DNA of 45,657 bases from Micrococcales bacterium (GCA_009784895.1 WQXJ01000015.1:1-45657); one strand, 5' to 3'. Shown: positions 1 through 9,014, counted from the stretch's first letter. Program-made: numbers and translations. The notes: a model not told the origin generated them from the sequence alone.

Positions 1-2244
1 GACAACACAAGTCACCGCCTGATCACCCGGCAGATCGACATAGAACCCACCCGACACACCAGCCGCATTAGTAGTCGCGACGCTTTGGCTCGGATTATTG
101 GTTAGATGACAAGTCGCCACCAGCCCCGACTGTTGTAGCAACTCCCAATCAGTCTTATTGGATTGAGTCACCAAAACCGTGGTAGTGCCCGTAGCCGAAG
201 TCACTGGCAAAGGCAACGCCGCCAAACCCGAAGCGTTGGTCGTGTCCTGAACCTGGGCCGTGGTGCCAATCGCCGCCGTGTAATGCCAACCCTGGGCCGG
301 CGAACCAGTGGTGGCATTCACCGACGCCTTGTCCTGGTTAGGAGAAGCTTCACGCGACAACACTTGTAGCGGGGCAGTGAAATACTGGCCGTTCACCACA
401 ACACAAGTCACCGCCTGGTCACCCGGCAGGTCCACATAGAACCCACCAGGCACACCAGCCGCATTAGTGGTCGTGACGCTTTGACTTGGACTATTGGTCA
501 GATAACAAGTCGCCACCAGACCAGACTGCTCAAGCAACTCCCAATCGGTCTTGTTTGTCTGGGTCACCAAAACCGTGGTAGTGCCCGTAGCCGAATTGAC
601 TGGCAAAGGCAAAGCGGCCAGGCCAGAAGCGTTGGTCGTGTCCTGAGCCTGGGCCGTGGTGCCAATCGCCGCCATGTAATGCCAACCCGAAGCCGGGCTA
701 CCAGTGGTGGCATTCACCGACGACTTGTCCTGGTTAGGCGACGCCTCACGCGACAACACCTGCAACGGGGCAGTGAAATATTGCCCATTGACGAAAACAC
801 AAGTCGCTATTTCGCCGGCCGGTAGGTCAAGGAAAAAGCTATCGCCCGGCCCAGGAGTCGTGGACAGGATCGTGTTCTGGTCAGATTTGAGAAAACACGT
901 GGCGTTCACACCGGACTGTTGCAGCAGTTCCCAGCCGATTTTTGTTGTTTGAGTGACAAGCACCCGGGTGGTGGTGTTCGGTGTGATCGGGACTGGCAGG
1001 CTGACCAGACCGGTGTCGTCAGTGGTCCCGTCGACCTGCTCGCCGCTCGAAACGACCTGGGCGGTGTAATGCCAATCCGAAGCCGCAGCACCGGTCAGCC
1101 TGTTTACATATGCCTTGTTCTGGTTGACGGGCGCCTCACGCGCTTCGATTTCCAGGGCGGCGGTGCATCGGCCGGCAGCTATTTCCTCGAGATATGTCGA
1201 CACCTGGGCAAAATTGGCGGCCAAATAGTAGTCACTGTCCAGTGTCCGTCCACTTATGGACTGGAGTGAAGTGGGTGAAACCGAGACTTGGCCCACGCCA
1301 AATCCAATCACCCGTGTCCCGGCCAGTTTGAGGGCATTGGCAGCCTGGGCGCCGGCTGGGTCGTCTGACGGGGCGCCGTCTGTCATGAAAATGACCACGT
1401 CGGTTGGGTTACCAGCATTGATCACATTGCGCAAAGGGGGGCCATAGTTGGTGCCACCAGTGGCCCGCCACCCACTGTAAGTAGCCTTGACCTGGTCGGC
1501 CCCCGCTTGTGTGCGAATCGAAATGGGCGTTGTCCGATTAGTCATTCCGGGGATTGGAGAAACGTTTGAGAAGGAATAGACCGTGAAGGTCGTGTCTGTC
1601 CCGGTCAAGGCGTCGACAAAGACGTCGGCCGCGTTGGTCATGTCCCGCTCGTAGCCGGCCATTGACCCGGAATAGTCCATCACCAATGCCACGTTGAGTG
1701 AACAGCCGGCCGGCAGGGGCGGGTTCGGGGCAACCAAATGGAGTGCCGGCTGCTGCAGCGTGCGGCCGAACCTGTTGTTCATGATGCTTGTTTGGAACTG
1801 GCTGGCCGGATTGGCGGTGTTGTGAACAAAGACCCACCATTCGCTGCCGGCAGGTGTTTGCACTCTCCAAGTCTCGCCTGAGTGGTTCTGGTGGTAGGAG
1901 GCAGGCACAAAGAAACTGCAAAAGCCGGCGGTATCAGACACACAGGTCGACCAGTTTTCACCGACCGGCGTCCAGGTTGGTCCCGGACCTAGAACCGCCA
2001 GTTCGAGCTCAATCCCCCCCATCGTTAGTGGCTGAGCCGCTACCACGCCAGCGATGTGGGTGCCCCACAGAGGGAACTGTAATTCCACTTCGTCCGGTTC
2101 GACCGCCTGGGCCGGCGGAGTCAGGGTTGGCGCCGCTAGCACAGGCACGACCAACGCCAAAACGGCGCCAAAGGCCACCAAGGCTCGAGAAAATAACGTA
2201 ACGGAGGGGGCGCCTAGACGCCCGACCGGCAGCTCCAGTGCCAT
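1..2244 (-). CDS. Secreted von Willebrand factor A domain adhesin with 132-aa repeats (partial, C-terminus off window)
   Basis: An uninterrupted minus-strand frame runs from ATG 2244 to the left edge (748 codons seen), so the stop, and probably a cell-wall anchor, lie outside. An AAGGA Shine-Dalgarno sits about 10 nt before the ATG. Residues 18-45 form a hydrophobic signal peptide ending near APTLTPPAQA. A vWA domain begins near residue 190; its MIDAS metal site is visible as DYSGSM, a downstream GGT and FMTDG. After it come copies of a 132-residue module containing VNGQYFTAPLQVLSREASP and TDWELLEQSGLVATC, probably a beta-sandwich stalk; I cannot name its family. The architecture (head plus repeated stalk) is that of a surface adhesin or pilus tip. 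The gene lies 330 bp downstream of the LPVTG protein and on the same strand. Function in adhesion is inferred. Confidence 0.85.
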   Translation of the reverse strand, partial: MALELPVGRLGAPSVTLFSRALVAFGAVLALVVPVLAAPTLTPPAQAVEPDEVELQFPLWGTHIAGVVAAQPLTMGGIELELAVLGPGPTWTPVGENWSTCVSDTAGFCSFFVPASYHQNHSGETWRVQTPAGSEWWVFVHNTANPASQFQTSIMNNRFGRTLQQPALHLVAPNPPLPAGCSLNVALVMDYSGSMAGYERDMTNAADVFVDALTGTDTTFTVYSFSNVSPIPGMTNRTTPISIRTQAGADQVKATYSGWRATGGTNYGPPLRNVINAGNPTDVVIFMTDGAPSDDPAGAQAANALKLAGTRVIGFGVGQVSVSPTSLQSISGRTLDSDYYLAANFAQVSTYLEEIAAGRCTAALEIEAREAPVNQNKAYVNRLTGAAASDWHYTAQVVSSGEQVDGTTDDTGLVSLPVPITPNTTTRVLVTQTTKIGWELLQQSGVNATCFLKSDQNTILSTTPGPGDSFFLDLPAGEIATCVFVNGQYFTAPLQVLSREASPNQDKSSVNATTGSPASGWHYMAAIGTTAQAQDTTNASGLAALPLPVNSATGTTTVLVTQTNKTDWELLEQSGLVATCYLTNSPSQSVTTTNAAGVPGGFYVDLPGDQAVTCVVVNGQYFTAPLQVLSREASPNQDKASVNATTGSPAQGWHYTAAIGTTAQVQDTTNASGLAALPLPVTSATGTTTVLVTQSNKTDWELLQQSGLVATCHLTNNPSQSVATTNAAGVSGGFYVDLPGDQAVTCVV
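3..1190 (-). repeat. Three in-frame 396-bp tandem units in the vWA adhesin
   Basis: The same sequence recurs at exactly 396 bp (132 codons): for example the acacaagtc block at 5, 401 and 797. The two left-hand units (about 3-398 and 399-794) match at most positions; the unit at about 795-1190 is clearly diverged. The array probably continues past the left edge. Because the period is a multiple of three and the frame stays open, copy-number changes would lengthen or shorten the stalk without frameshift. Confidence 0.85.
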
Positions 2245-2574
2245 CGTCGGTCATCCTTACTGGGTTGTCGAATCGGGACTAGGTTTCCTGAGAGCTTAGT
2301 GGTCGACCCGACCCGGGCTGTAGGGCCACGCCGTCGCCACGGGCCAGACTCGGCCCATACAGCGCTTGGTCCGGGCCATCGCCTGCCACTAACCGGGTGT
2401 CGAAATGGGCCGTGGTAGTCGCCTGTCGTGGGGTTATGCGATCCGCCCGAGGCCAAAGCGTCACCTGCTACCGATTCCCAGCCGAGCGACATCGGCCGCC
2501 CAGAGCCCATCAAAACATCTAGGTGGTAATGCCCACCGTGCCTTGACAACACCACGGTGGCGAGCTGACTCATG
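2245..2574. other. Gene-free interval between two surface-protein genes
   Basis: This 330-bp stretch separates the stop of the LPVTG protein from the ATG of the vWA adhesin. Overlapping open frames exist on both strands but none has a convincing start, ribosome site or protein-like composition. It contains one strong inverted repeat close to the upstream stop codon and the AAGGA ribosome site of the vWA gene. I see no clear promoter, so co-transcription or a separate promoter are both possible. Confidence 0.5.
2533..2560 (-). terminator. Terminator-like stem-loop after the LPVTG surface protein
   Basis: CCACCGTG and CACGGTGG form a perfect 8-bp stem with a 12-nt loop, starting 14 nt after the stop codon at 2575. 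No T-run follows, so if it terminates it is not a classical intrinsic terminator; it could instead stabilise the 3' end of the mRNA. Confidence 0.35.
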
Positions 2575-5500
2575 CTAGGCGCGGTGCTGCGCCAAGCGGA
2601 TTCGGCTTGAATGCCTGAGCCGTCTTCCAATCAGCGCCATGGTCAGTGCCAGCAGCACGGTTCCTAGCAGGGGCACCAGGCTGCCGGTAACGGGCAGGCC
2701 GCCGGCCGCGGACCCAGGCGGCGACCCAGGCGGCGAGCCCGGCGGCGTGAAACCGGCGTTGGCGGCGTTGCGAATCGTCACGGTGGTGACTGGATCGGCC
2801 GCACCGAGTAGCAGCGTCTTCGGGACGACGTCACAGGTCCCCCAGGTCATACCGTCGATCGCCGGTGGGGTGGCCTCAGTGAACGTCAGGGTGTCGCGGT
2901 GATGCAGTTTTGGGCCGTTGATGATTTTGCCGTCGGCCGTGATGGTCAAGAACCCGGGCAAAGCGTTGCCGTCGGCATCGGTGGTGACAGGCCGGCCGCT
3001 TAGATCTTCCACAGTGTAATCAACCCGGAACTGGGTGCTGGCCGGAACCAAATTGGCGCCGCTGCCGTGGACCACCTTTTGAATACGGAACGAGGCATCA
3101 ACCTGGGGAAGGATAATCGAAACCCTTGGTGTGGCTTGATTGGCAACCTCAACGACCACCGGGTTGGCAGCGTCCAGCACCAGGGTCGAGGGACTGATGA
3201 CAACGCTGCCCCAGGTGTAGTCCGCCCCCGGCAGGGCAGGGTCCTCAACAAAGGTAATCCGGTCACCGTGGTGCAGCCCGGACAGCCCGGTGACAATGTC
3301 GCCCTTGGCATTAATCGTCACGGTCCCCGTTCCAACTGGGCTGATATCCGGCAGGCAAACGGAAATCAGGGGGTTGGTGACAGTATGTGAATGGCAGGCG
3401 TTGTAGTGCACTGTGAACGTTTCGTTATCGTCAACAAGGCCTGTGGCGCCGGTTACCTTCTTGTAGATTTGCCAGTCGAGCGGGACCACGGGCAGCTCGA
3501 TATCGGGATCCTGCGGGTCGAGCGCGGTGTTGGTGACGCTGATGGTCATGCCCCCGGCGTTGGCGGCATCTAGCCGCAGGCTACTTGGCACTATTTCGAC
3601 GTTCCCCCAGACCAGGCCGCTTTGTGGGGCCGGCGCTAACTCGGTGACGGTGACCCAATCACCATTGTGCAAATCCTGGGGCGTGCACCACGGAACGCCT
3701 GGGACTATCTGGATTGTGGCCGGTAGTGGGTCGCCGTTGGCGTAGGTCGTGACCGGATTGCCATCAAAGTCGACAACAGTGAAGCTGACTGTGAAGGCGG
3801 TGCCAGCTGCGACCAGATTCCCCGGATCATCCAGGGTTTTCTCGATACAGAAGGGGACAGTGATAGTTGGATCACCGGTGCTGATGCCCAGGAAAGCCTC
3901 ATTGGTCACCGTGACGTCGACTGGCGGCGTGGTGTTGCCATTGAGCACTATGGTGCTCGGGTCGATGGTCGCGTTACCCCAGTACCAACCAGTGGGAGGA
4001 TCAGGCAGCGGGGTGACCTCCCTAAAGGTGACCCGGTCGCCGTGGCGCAGGATCGGTCCGTCCACCACCGTGCCATCGCCACGCAAAGTCAGGGTCGCCG
4101 GCAGCGGGTCACCCTGGGCGTCGAACAGCACCGGGGCGCAGGCGTCAATCGGGGCGACCGGCGGGGGGTCAAGAGGCCGGCAGACGCTGAACTCAACTGC
4201 AAACTGGGTGTTCGCCAGAGCGCCAGCGGCCTGGGGTGGTGTGATGTTCTTGTGAAGCCGGAACGTCGCCGGAGTCGCGACGGGCCGGGTCGCCCGGTTG
4301 GTCACGGTGACGAGTTGACCTGGGCTGCCGCCGCCGATGACGATGGTGCTGCCGGGCGTGAAGGTGACGTTGCCCCAGTTGACACCCGGGATAGCCCCTG
4401 GGGTGGCTTCCTGGAAGCTGACAAGATCCCCGACCAGGAACTGCGGTCCGTTGACGATGGTGCCGTCAGCCAGGATGGTGAGGGTAGTTGGCAAGGCCAC
4501 CCCGTCTTCACTCTGGGTCAGGTCTGTGCAAACCGCGCCGCCAAGCTCAGGTCGGCAAGCGGTGACTAGAACCGTAAAAGCGGTGGTGGGTGGGACAAGC
4601 CCTGGAGGATCAGAGTCAACCGCCTTGTTGATCCGGAACGTTCCGGTGGCGTCCTTTGGCACGCATCCAAAGCCATAGCCACCTCGCCACGGGTAGTTGT
4701 GGTGCTCACCGCCGCGCCCGGCCCTAACCACGTTGCCGCCCAAGTAAAACCGGCCGTTGGTTGAGGCCGTGACGGTGGAATTGGTGGTGCGTGGGGCCAC
4801 GATCGAACCCATCACCTGTGAGGACCCGGGAATGTCCAACGTGGTGGCATTCGGGAAGTTCCACAGCAAACCCGAGGCAGCTGCCCCATAGCCTTGGGGG
4901 TTGCCGGAGAAATCGTCAACCCGAACTCCATCGAAGGTGACATAGTTGTGCAGCAGAGTGGCAGGGCTGCCGGTGACATTGATGACCACGGGCACTGGAG
5001 CGCCATCAGGACCAGTCGGCAAGCCCCTGAAGTCCAAGGCGCCGTTGGCCGCCGTTAGCTGGGCCGCAGTAATAGAGAACACCTGCAGCGGCGCGGAGGC
5101 GTTCGTCACGGTGAAGGTCCCGCCGGCATAGGTGCCGGTGGTGGCCAACGCGTTGAGCGCATCGGAGGTGACGGTCAGGTCACTGCCGAAACTGGCCCAA
5201 GGCGCAATGGCGGCCGGACCCAAGTTGGTCCGGATGTCACCGACCGCGCCGGTGGCCGAATAGATGGTGCCCGTGGCTGTGCCGCCTATGTCAGCCTTAC
5301 CGTTGATCAGGTCCGCGCCCATTTGCGCCCCAATCTGCAACGATCCGGGCGGGGTCACTGTGACGTTGCCGCCAACTGCCAGCATCACGCCATCGTGCGG
5401 GGCGACAATTCCGGAACCAACGCCAACCACACCAATTCCCAGCCAACTGCCGTTGTTTTGGGTCAGGTTACCTTCGACCACGGTGACACCCTCAGACTCC

Positions 5501-5916
5501 ACGAAAGCTGGATTGAGCGTGTAATCACCGCCTACCCAGGTGGCGTTATTCGCGTCCTGAAAGAACGTGCCGGGAATGCCGACACCAGGCATATTGCCAG
5601 TATCAGGACAGTCATCCGGCGACATAACCATGGGTTGGTTGGCGCCCGGTGGCCCGCTGTTGGGTTGGCCCAAAACCGGCGGGGCCGGAATCGCCAGCAG
5701 ACCAGCGACCAGGCCTAACAGGCCGAGCAAGGCCAGGCTAAGCGCGCCAGCCCGGCCTGCGCTGACATGAAAGCGGCGGCGGATGGCTCCTGCCGAGCCT
5801 CGTCCGGCCTTGGCGCCACGCAACTTGCCAGCATCAGAAAAGACCGCCAAGCGCCCTCGGTTACTTTGATTGGGGTGGCCATTTTTGCAGGCACCACCCT
5901 CAGATCCACGAAACAT
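2575..5916 (-). CDS. LPxTG-anchored surface protein: choice-of-anchor A domain plus five DUF5979 repeats
   Basis: This 1113-residue protein starts at ATG 5916 with GAGGA about 7 nt upstream. It has a long basic n-region and a hydrophobic signal segment at about residues 57-78. Residues about 120-415 match the choice-of-anchor A family, a beta-helix-like secreted domain found with many different surface anchors. Five repeats of about 125 residues follow, starting near 424, 551, 687, 818 and 943. Each opens with a FRIxK-like strand and closes with WGNVxxxPSTLxL...VTVTN, the DUF5979 pattern. The C-terminus is a Pro/Gly spacer, LPVTG at 1074-1078, a membrane segment and GRRLRHSSR, the standard sortase signal. 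It is therefore predicted to be covalently attached to peptidoglycan or polymerised into a pilus. No sortase gene is in the window. Confidence 0.9.
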   Translation of the reverse strand: MFRGSEGGACKNGHPNQSNRGRLAVFSDAGKLRGAKAGRGSAGAIRRRFHVSAGRAGALSLALLGLLGLVAGLLAIPAPPVLGQPNSGPPGANQPMVMSPDDCPDTGNMPGVGIPGTFFQDANNATWVGGDYTLNPAFVESEGVTVVEGNLTQNNGSWLGIGVVGVGSGIVAPHDGVMLAVGGNVTVTPPGSLQIGAQMGADLINGKADIGGTATGTIYSATGAVGDIRTNLGPAAIAPWASFGSDLTVTSDALNALATTGTYAGGTFTVTNASAPLQVFSITAAQLTAANGALDFRGLPTGPDGAPVPVVINVTGSPATLLHNYVTFDGVRVDDFSGNPQGYGAAASGLLWNFPNATTLDIPGSSQVMGSIVAPRTTNSTVTASTNGRFYLGGNVVRAGRGGEHHNYPWRGGYGFGCVPKDATGTFRINKAVDSDPPGLVPPTTAFTVLVTACRPELGGAVCTDLTQSEDGVALPTTLTILADGTIVNGPQFLVGDLVSFQEATPGAIPGVNWGNVTFTPGSTIVIGGGSPGQLVTVTNRATRPVATPATFRLHKNITPPQAAGALANTQFAVEFSVCRPLDPPPVAPIDACAPVLFDAQGDPLPATLTLRGDGTVVDGPILRHGDRVTFREVTPLPDPPTGWYWGNATIDPSTIVLNGNTTPPVDVTVTNEAFLGISTGDPTITVPFCIEKTLDDPGNLVAAGTAFTVSFTVVDFDGNPVTTYANGDPLPATIQIVPGVPWCTPQDLHNGDWVTVTELAPAPQSGLVWGNVEIVPSSLRLDAANAGGMTISVTNTALDPQDPDIELPVVPLDWQIYKKVTGATGLVDDNETFTVHYNACHSHTVTNPLISVCLPDISPVGTGTVTINAKGDIVTGLSGLHHGDRITFVEDPALPGADYTWGSVVISPSTLVLDAANPVVVEVANQATPRVSIILPQVDASFRIQKVVHGSGANLVPASTQFRVDYTVEDLSGRPVTTDADGNALPGFLTITADGKIINGPKLHHRDTLTFTEATPPAIDGMTWGTCDVVPKTLLLGAADPVTTVTIRNAANAGFTPPGSPPGSPPGSAAGGLPVTGSLVPLLGTVLLALTMALIGRRLRHSSRIRLAQHRA

Positions 5917-6364
5917 GCCACATCCTCATGGTTAATTTGTAAACCGAGGGGGGCGATCCGTCGCTGCCCTCCCTCGCTGGCTCCGCTCGCCAACGCAGGG
6001 CAGCGAAGCCCGCTGGACAGCTCACATAATTGGGCTGACTAGTATTTCGAGCGTAGCCTACCGGGACGCTAATCTGCTCGTTTATTTGGCTCGTTGTCTT
6101 GATTGTCCCGGAATCCCAGGCCATTCTCGAATCCAGCAGGCAAACGACTCACCGCAGTTTCGACCGGCGTTTTCATCAGTCCTCCCAAGTAGGCCTCGCG
6201 CGGTCAGTTGTGCGTCCACCGAGCGCTAAGGAAGGCGTGGAACGGCATGAACGGGCACCATCCGGCACCCCCGTGTCGGCCTGGCGTGTGCGTCATTTGC
6301 ACAGGTCATGGCCCTAGAGTAGCCGCGACCAACGGCAGGTCGCAGGGTAGCGAAACGCCAATTG
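5917..6364. other. Intergenic leader between tmRNA and the surface-protein gene
   Basis: No gene is supported in this 448-bp stretch. It would hold the promoter and 5' UTR of the LPVTG protein and the sequence downstream of tmRNA. It contains a large stem-loop (5961-6006) and the sequence CCAATTATGTGA (minus strand, 6022-6033), which recurs as CCAACTATGTGA upstream of the other surface-protein gene. I could not match it to any riboswitch class I know. Confidence 0.5.
5961..6006 (-). promoter_or_regulatory. Long stem-loop in the 5' leader of the LPVTG protein
   Basis: TCGCTGCCCT (minus-strand equivalent at 5997-6006) pairs perfectly over 10 bp with AGGGCAGCGA (5961-5970). Inside it a second 7-bp helix forms between CGTTGGC and GCCAGCG with one G-U pair and a 7-nt loop. 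The structure ends 45 nt before the start codon and leaves the GAGGA ribosome site free. It has no following T-run, so an mRNA stability or translation control role is more likely than termination. This is inference from pairing only. Confidence 0.45.
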
Positions 6365-6731
6365 TGGAGCTGAGGGGAATTGAACCCCTGTCCGGCCCAC
6401 GTGAACCAGGTCTTCTCCGGGCGCAGCCTGTCTGCGGGATTTCTCAGCCTCGGCACTCCGACAGGCGAGGTGCCGCCAGGCTCAGCCACCAAAGAGTCCC
6501 CAGGCGCCTGGTGGCGTGACACCTGAGCAGTGGGCTTCTAAACGACGCCAGATCCTAGGGCGAAGCCATCCCTAGGCTGACGGGCATGCGCGCTCGCCTC
6601 AGGCGGCGAGAGCAAAGCCGGTGCGATTAGATTTAGCACCTATTTTTGTACGTGGAGCGTTTACGAGATAACCACGCCTCCTCGGCCCGCTTCTCCTGCC
6701 TCGACGTACACCGTCGAAACCGATCAGCCCC
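6365..6731 (-). ncRNA. ssrA: tmRNA (transfer-messenger RNA)
   Basis: tmRNA rescues stalled ribosomes with SmpB and tags the nascent chain for proteolysis. The 5' end reads GGGGCTGATCGGTTTCGACG, the hallmark of one-piece tmRNA, and the 3' end carries the T-arm GGACAGGGGTTCAATTCCCC followed by CAGCTCC, which pairs with GGGGCTG to close the acceptor stem. The tag frame is at 6637-6599 and encodes AKSNRTGFALAA followed by TGA, with the typical actinobacterial ending FALAA. After the discriminator A the genome reads CAA rather than CCA, so the CCA end is probably added by the tRNA nucleotidyltransferase. smpB is not in the window. Confidence 0.96.
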
Positions 6732-6810
6732 TCTGTTAAGTTGTTTGAGTTGTGCCCAAGGATTCTATGCCATTGGCTTTGGCATCACATCGCTTCGCCC
6801 TTTTGTCTCC

Positions 6811-6816
6811 TAGGAT
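6811..6816 (+). promoter_or_regulatory. -10 element of leaderless lipoprotein gene 1
   Basis: TAGGAT is followed by 6 nt (TGGCCC) and then ATG 6823, placing the expected transcription start on the A of the start codon. The same geometry is found at the next two paralogues. No good -35 hexamer is visible. Confidence 0.55.
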
Positions 6817-6822
6817 TGGCCC

Positions 6823-7776
6823 ATGGGAGATCACTCCCCAGCCAACCAGGCGGCAAAGGTTGGCGTTGGTGGCCTTCCCAGGCGCCGGCATCGGGCGACT
6901 GCCGCCTACTTGGCAACGGCGCTGGCCGCCACGCTATTCCTCAGCGCCTGTACCTCTGTCCCGGCGCCCGATGACGTTGCCACGCTTGAGCAGTCAACCT
7001 CACCTACCGCCTCGCTAACCCAGGCGGATACCGCCCGAGAAATGGTCAAATGCCTGGCCAGATCCGGCATCGAAATCGAGGCGAACCCACTCGACGACGG
7101 GCAGCTGATCGTTCTGCCACCGTTGGATTCCGTCTCCCACTTGATTGACCCTCAGGGCCTGCGCTTCGGTGGATTCGACCCACAGAAGGTGGACCCTGAT
7201 CTGGTCGCTGGCCTGTCCCAGGCCATCGACCGGGCCGCGGCCGGCCGCGAAGGCAAGTGGGTCTTTGTGCAAAACGGGGAGGATCTGTCCGTCGAGTTTG
7301 AGGCCTGCGCCCAAGAGACCGGCTATTCAAGCCCGGTTGTTGGGCCGGACCCACTCGACGAGCAAGTCGAGCGCCAGCTACAGGCCCAGGCAGCGGCCGA
7401 ATGGGCCAAATGTGCCCGTGAACACGGCTACCCCGAAATTGGCGATCCTGAGCCGGGCGAGGTCGGGTCGGGAGAATTCCCAACGGTCCTGCTGCCCTTT
7501 TCGATCAGCGAAGAGGATCTGACAGCGCTGGTTGCCGCCTGCCCAACCTTCGACCGCCAAGTCCAAGAGGACTTCGACGCCAAATACGACGAGGATCCGA
7601 AATCCAACCCCCGTGCCAGCGAGGTGCCCCACTGGCCACGGGTGATGATCGAACTTCAGGGCACCGACAGTCCCCTAGACCTCGACCCTGAGGCGCAGAA
7701 GCGCTACAACCGCCTCGACGCCATCATCAACGCCGAGAAGTACGACTACAACGGCGCTGGCTACGGCGACGACTAG
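6823..7776 (+). CDS. Four-cysteine lipoprotein, paralogue 1
   Basis: A 317-residue predicted lipoprotein. The basic N-terminus, hydrophobic stretch and LSAC lipobox place the lipidated cysteine at residue 43. The mature part is acidic and has four cysteines shared with its paralogues: C77 (VKCLARSG), C162 (FEACAQETG), C197 (WAKCAREHGYP) and C240 (AACPTFDRQ), which suggests two disulfides outside the membrane. The motif C-A/M-R-E-x-G-x-P followed by DP recalls uncharacterised actinobacterial lipoproteins that I remember lying beside MacAB-like ABC exporters, as here. It heads a tandem array of three. The segment DDVATLEQxTSPTASLTQAD is almost identical to paralogue 2 also in DNA, suggesting recent duplication or gene conversion. 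Biochemical function is unknown; a role as partner of the downstream exporter is inference. Confidence 0.85.
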   Translation: MGDHSPANQAAKVGVGGLPRRRHRATAAYLATALAATLFLSACTSVPAPDDVATLEQSTSPTASLTQADTAREMVKCLARSGIEIEANPLDDGQLIVLPPLDSVSHLIDPQGLRFGGFDPQKVDPDLVAGLSQAIDRAAAGREGKWVFVQNGEDLSVEFEACAQETGYSSPVVGPDPLDEQVERQLQAQAAAEWAKCAREHGYPEIGDPEPGEVGSGEFPTVLLPFSISEEDLTALVAACPTFDRQVQEDFDAKYDEDPKSNPRASEVPHWPRVMIELQGTDSPLDLDPEAQKRYNRLDAIINAEKYDYNGAGYGDD

Positions 7777-7849
7777 CGCCGGACGGGCTGGCCGGCTTTG
7801 GAGCGATTGTGCCGTGCCTGCCGAGTTATCTGCCCGCGTGATGGGCCGG

Positions 7850-7855
7850 TAGTGT
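7850..7855 (+). promoter_or_regulatory. -10 element of leaderless lipoprotein gene 2
   Basis: TAGTGT lies exactly 6 nt before ATG 7862. The surrounding bases (GGCCGGTAGTGTTACTACATG) closely resemble those before paralogue 3, so promoter and start were duplicated together. Confidence 0.6.
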
Positions 7856-7861
7856 TACTAC

Positions 7862-8872
7862 ATGCGGCGCCCCCCAAAGCCCCAACGCCTACTGTGCGCG
7901 GGAGTGAGGGACACAACTGTGCACAGATCTGTGAGACTCGGCACGCCCCGGCGCCTGCTCCCCGAGCGTTTTGCAGCTGGTCTGGTTGCAGCGGTAATGG
8001 CCAGCGGCCTGGTCTTGGTGGCATGCTCTGGCAATTCGCCCGATGACGTGGCCACGCTTGAGCAGCCGACCTCACCTACCGCCTCCCTAACTCAGGCGGA
8101 TGCAGCCCGGGCCTTGGTCAAGTGCATGGACAGGGCCGGAATCAAAATGGAGCTGATTGAAGCGGAAGACGACCAAGCTTGGGCCGGACCGATGGGCTAC
8201 TCCTCCTTCGGCACGCGCGACCCAGACGGTTTGCCCGGCTTTGTCGGTGTAGAGACCGCTAGCTACGCGGACTGGCAGCGGCTGGACCAACAGCTCCGGC
8301 AAATCGGCCAGGCACGACCAGGCTCATGGATCTTGTTGATCGACGGCCAGGACTATTCCGAAGCCTATGACGCCTGTATCAAAGAGAGCGGCTATACCGA
8401 GCCGGGTTTCCAGATGGATCCGGTTGAAGACGCTCGAAATAGGCAGCTCAATGCTGAAGCGGGCGCCGCGTGGGCGGCCTGCGCCCGCGAACACGGCTAC
8501 CCGAATGTCGACGACCCCGTTCCCGGCAAACCCGGAGACGACGACTACCCAACCATCGTCCTATCCTTTTCGATGACCGATCAGGCCCTCAAGGCGCTGA
8601 TCGCCGAATGCCCCACCTTCGACCGCCAGATCCAGGAGGAATACGACAAGGCGTCCGAGGACCCTAACTTCGACCCAGACGGCTCTAAATACCCTCGGTG
8701 GCCGAGCATTGACTTCGACTACGTCTGGCCTGAAGATCCCAACGACGCCAGTCAGGCGGAGATTGACAGGCTGAATGCTCTTGTCGGCATCACCACCGCC
8801 GAGCAAGACGCCTACCGGGGCTCAAGGCTCGAAGGCGACGGGCCTGCAACAATGTTTCTCGGAGGCGGGTGA
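7862..8872 (+). CDS. Four-cysteine lipoprotein, paralogue 2
   Basis: A 336-residue predicted lipoprotein with a lipobox LVAC (C55) after an unusually long basic n-region. The four family cysteines are kept in KCMDRAGIKM, YDACIKESGY, WAACAREHGYP and AECPTFDRQ. The C-terminal half (GYPNVDDPVPGKP, YPRWPSIDFDYVWPEDP) is very close to paralogue 3, while the segment after the lipobox is closest to paralogue 1, giving a mosaic pattern. The ATG at 7862 is preferred because it matches the start context of paralogue 3 and sits 6 nt after a -10 hexamer; an internal start nearer the signal peptide cannot be excluded. Function unknown. Confidence 0.83.
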   Translation: MRRPPKPQRLLCAGVRDTTVHRSVRLGTPRRLLPERFAAGLVAAVMASGLVLVACSGNSPDDVATLEQPTSPTASLTQADAARALVKCMDRAGIKMELIEAEDDQAWAGPMGYSSFGTRDPDGLPGFVGVETASYADWQRLDQQLRQIGQARPGSWILLIDGQDYSEAYDACIKESGYTEPGFQMDPVEDARNRQLNAEAGAAWAACAREHGYPNVDDPVPGKPGDDDYPTIVLSFSMTDQALKALIAECPTFDRQIQEEYDKASEDPNFDPDGSKYPRWPSIDFDYVWPEDPNDASQAEIDRLNALVGITTAEQDAYRGSRLEGDGPATMFLGGG

Positions 8873-9014
8873 CCGTCCTTGCGGCCATCACTGAGCCGCC
8901 AACAACTCGAAGACACATTGCTCGCAAACCAAGGCCATGCGCTTGGCTCAAGCAGCTCGTCCTCACTGCTTGCGGGGCAAATGCGCCAGGTCAACACCCG
9001 GTGCGATTGGCCGC

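Noticed and set aside
481..1447. Plus-strand frames in the first 1.5 kb
   Set aside because: They are antisense to the vWA adhesin, repeat with its 396-bp period and have no ribosome sites.
2214..2630. 138-codon minus-strand frame between the two surface proteins
   Set aside because: It overlaps both neighbouring genes in another frame, has no ribosome site and an Arg/Gly/Trp-rich composition typical of a shadow frame.
5917..6364. Riboswitch or additional RNA gene next to tmRNA
   Set aside because: Only a simple long hairpin is visible; no conserved core of a riboswitch class known to me and no tRNA-like T-loop outside tmRNA.
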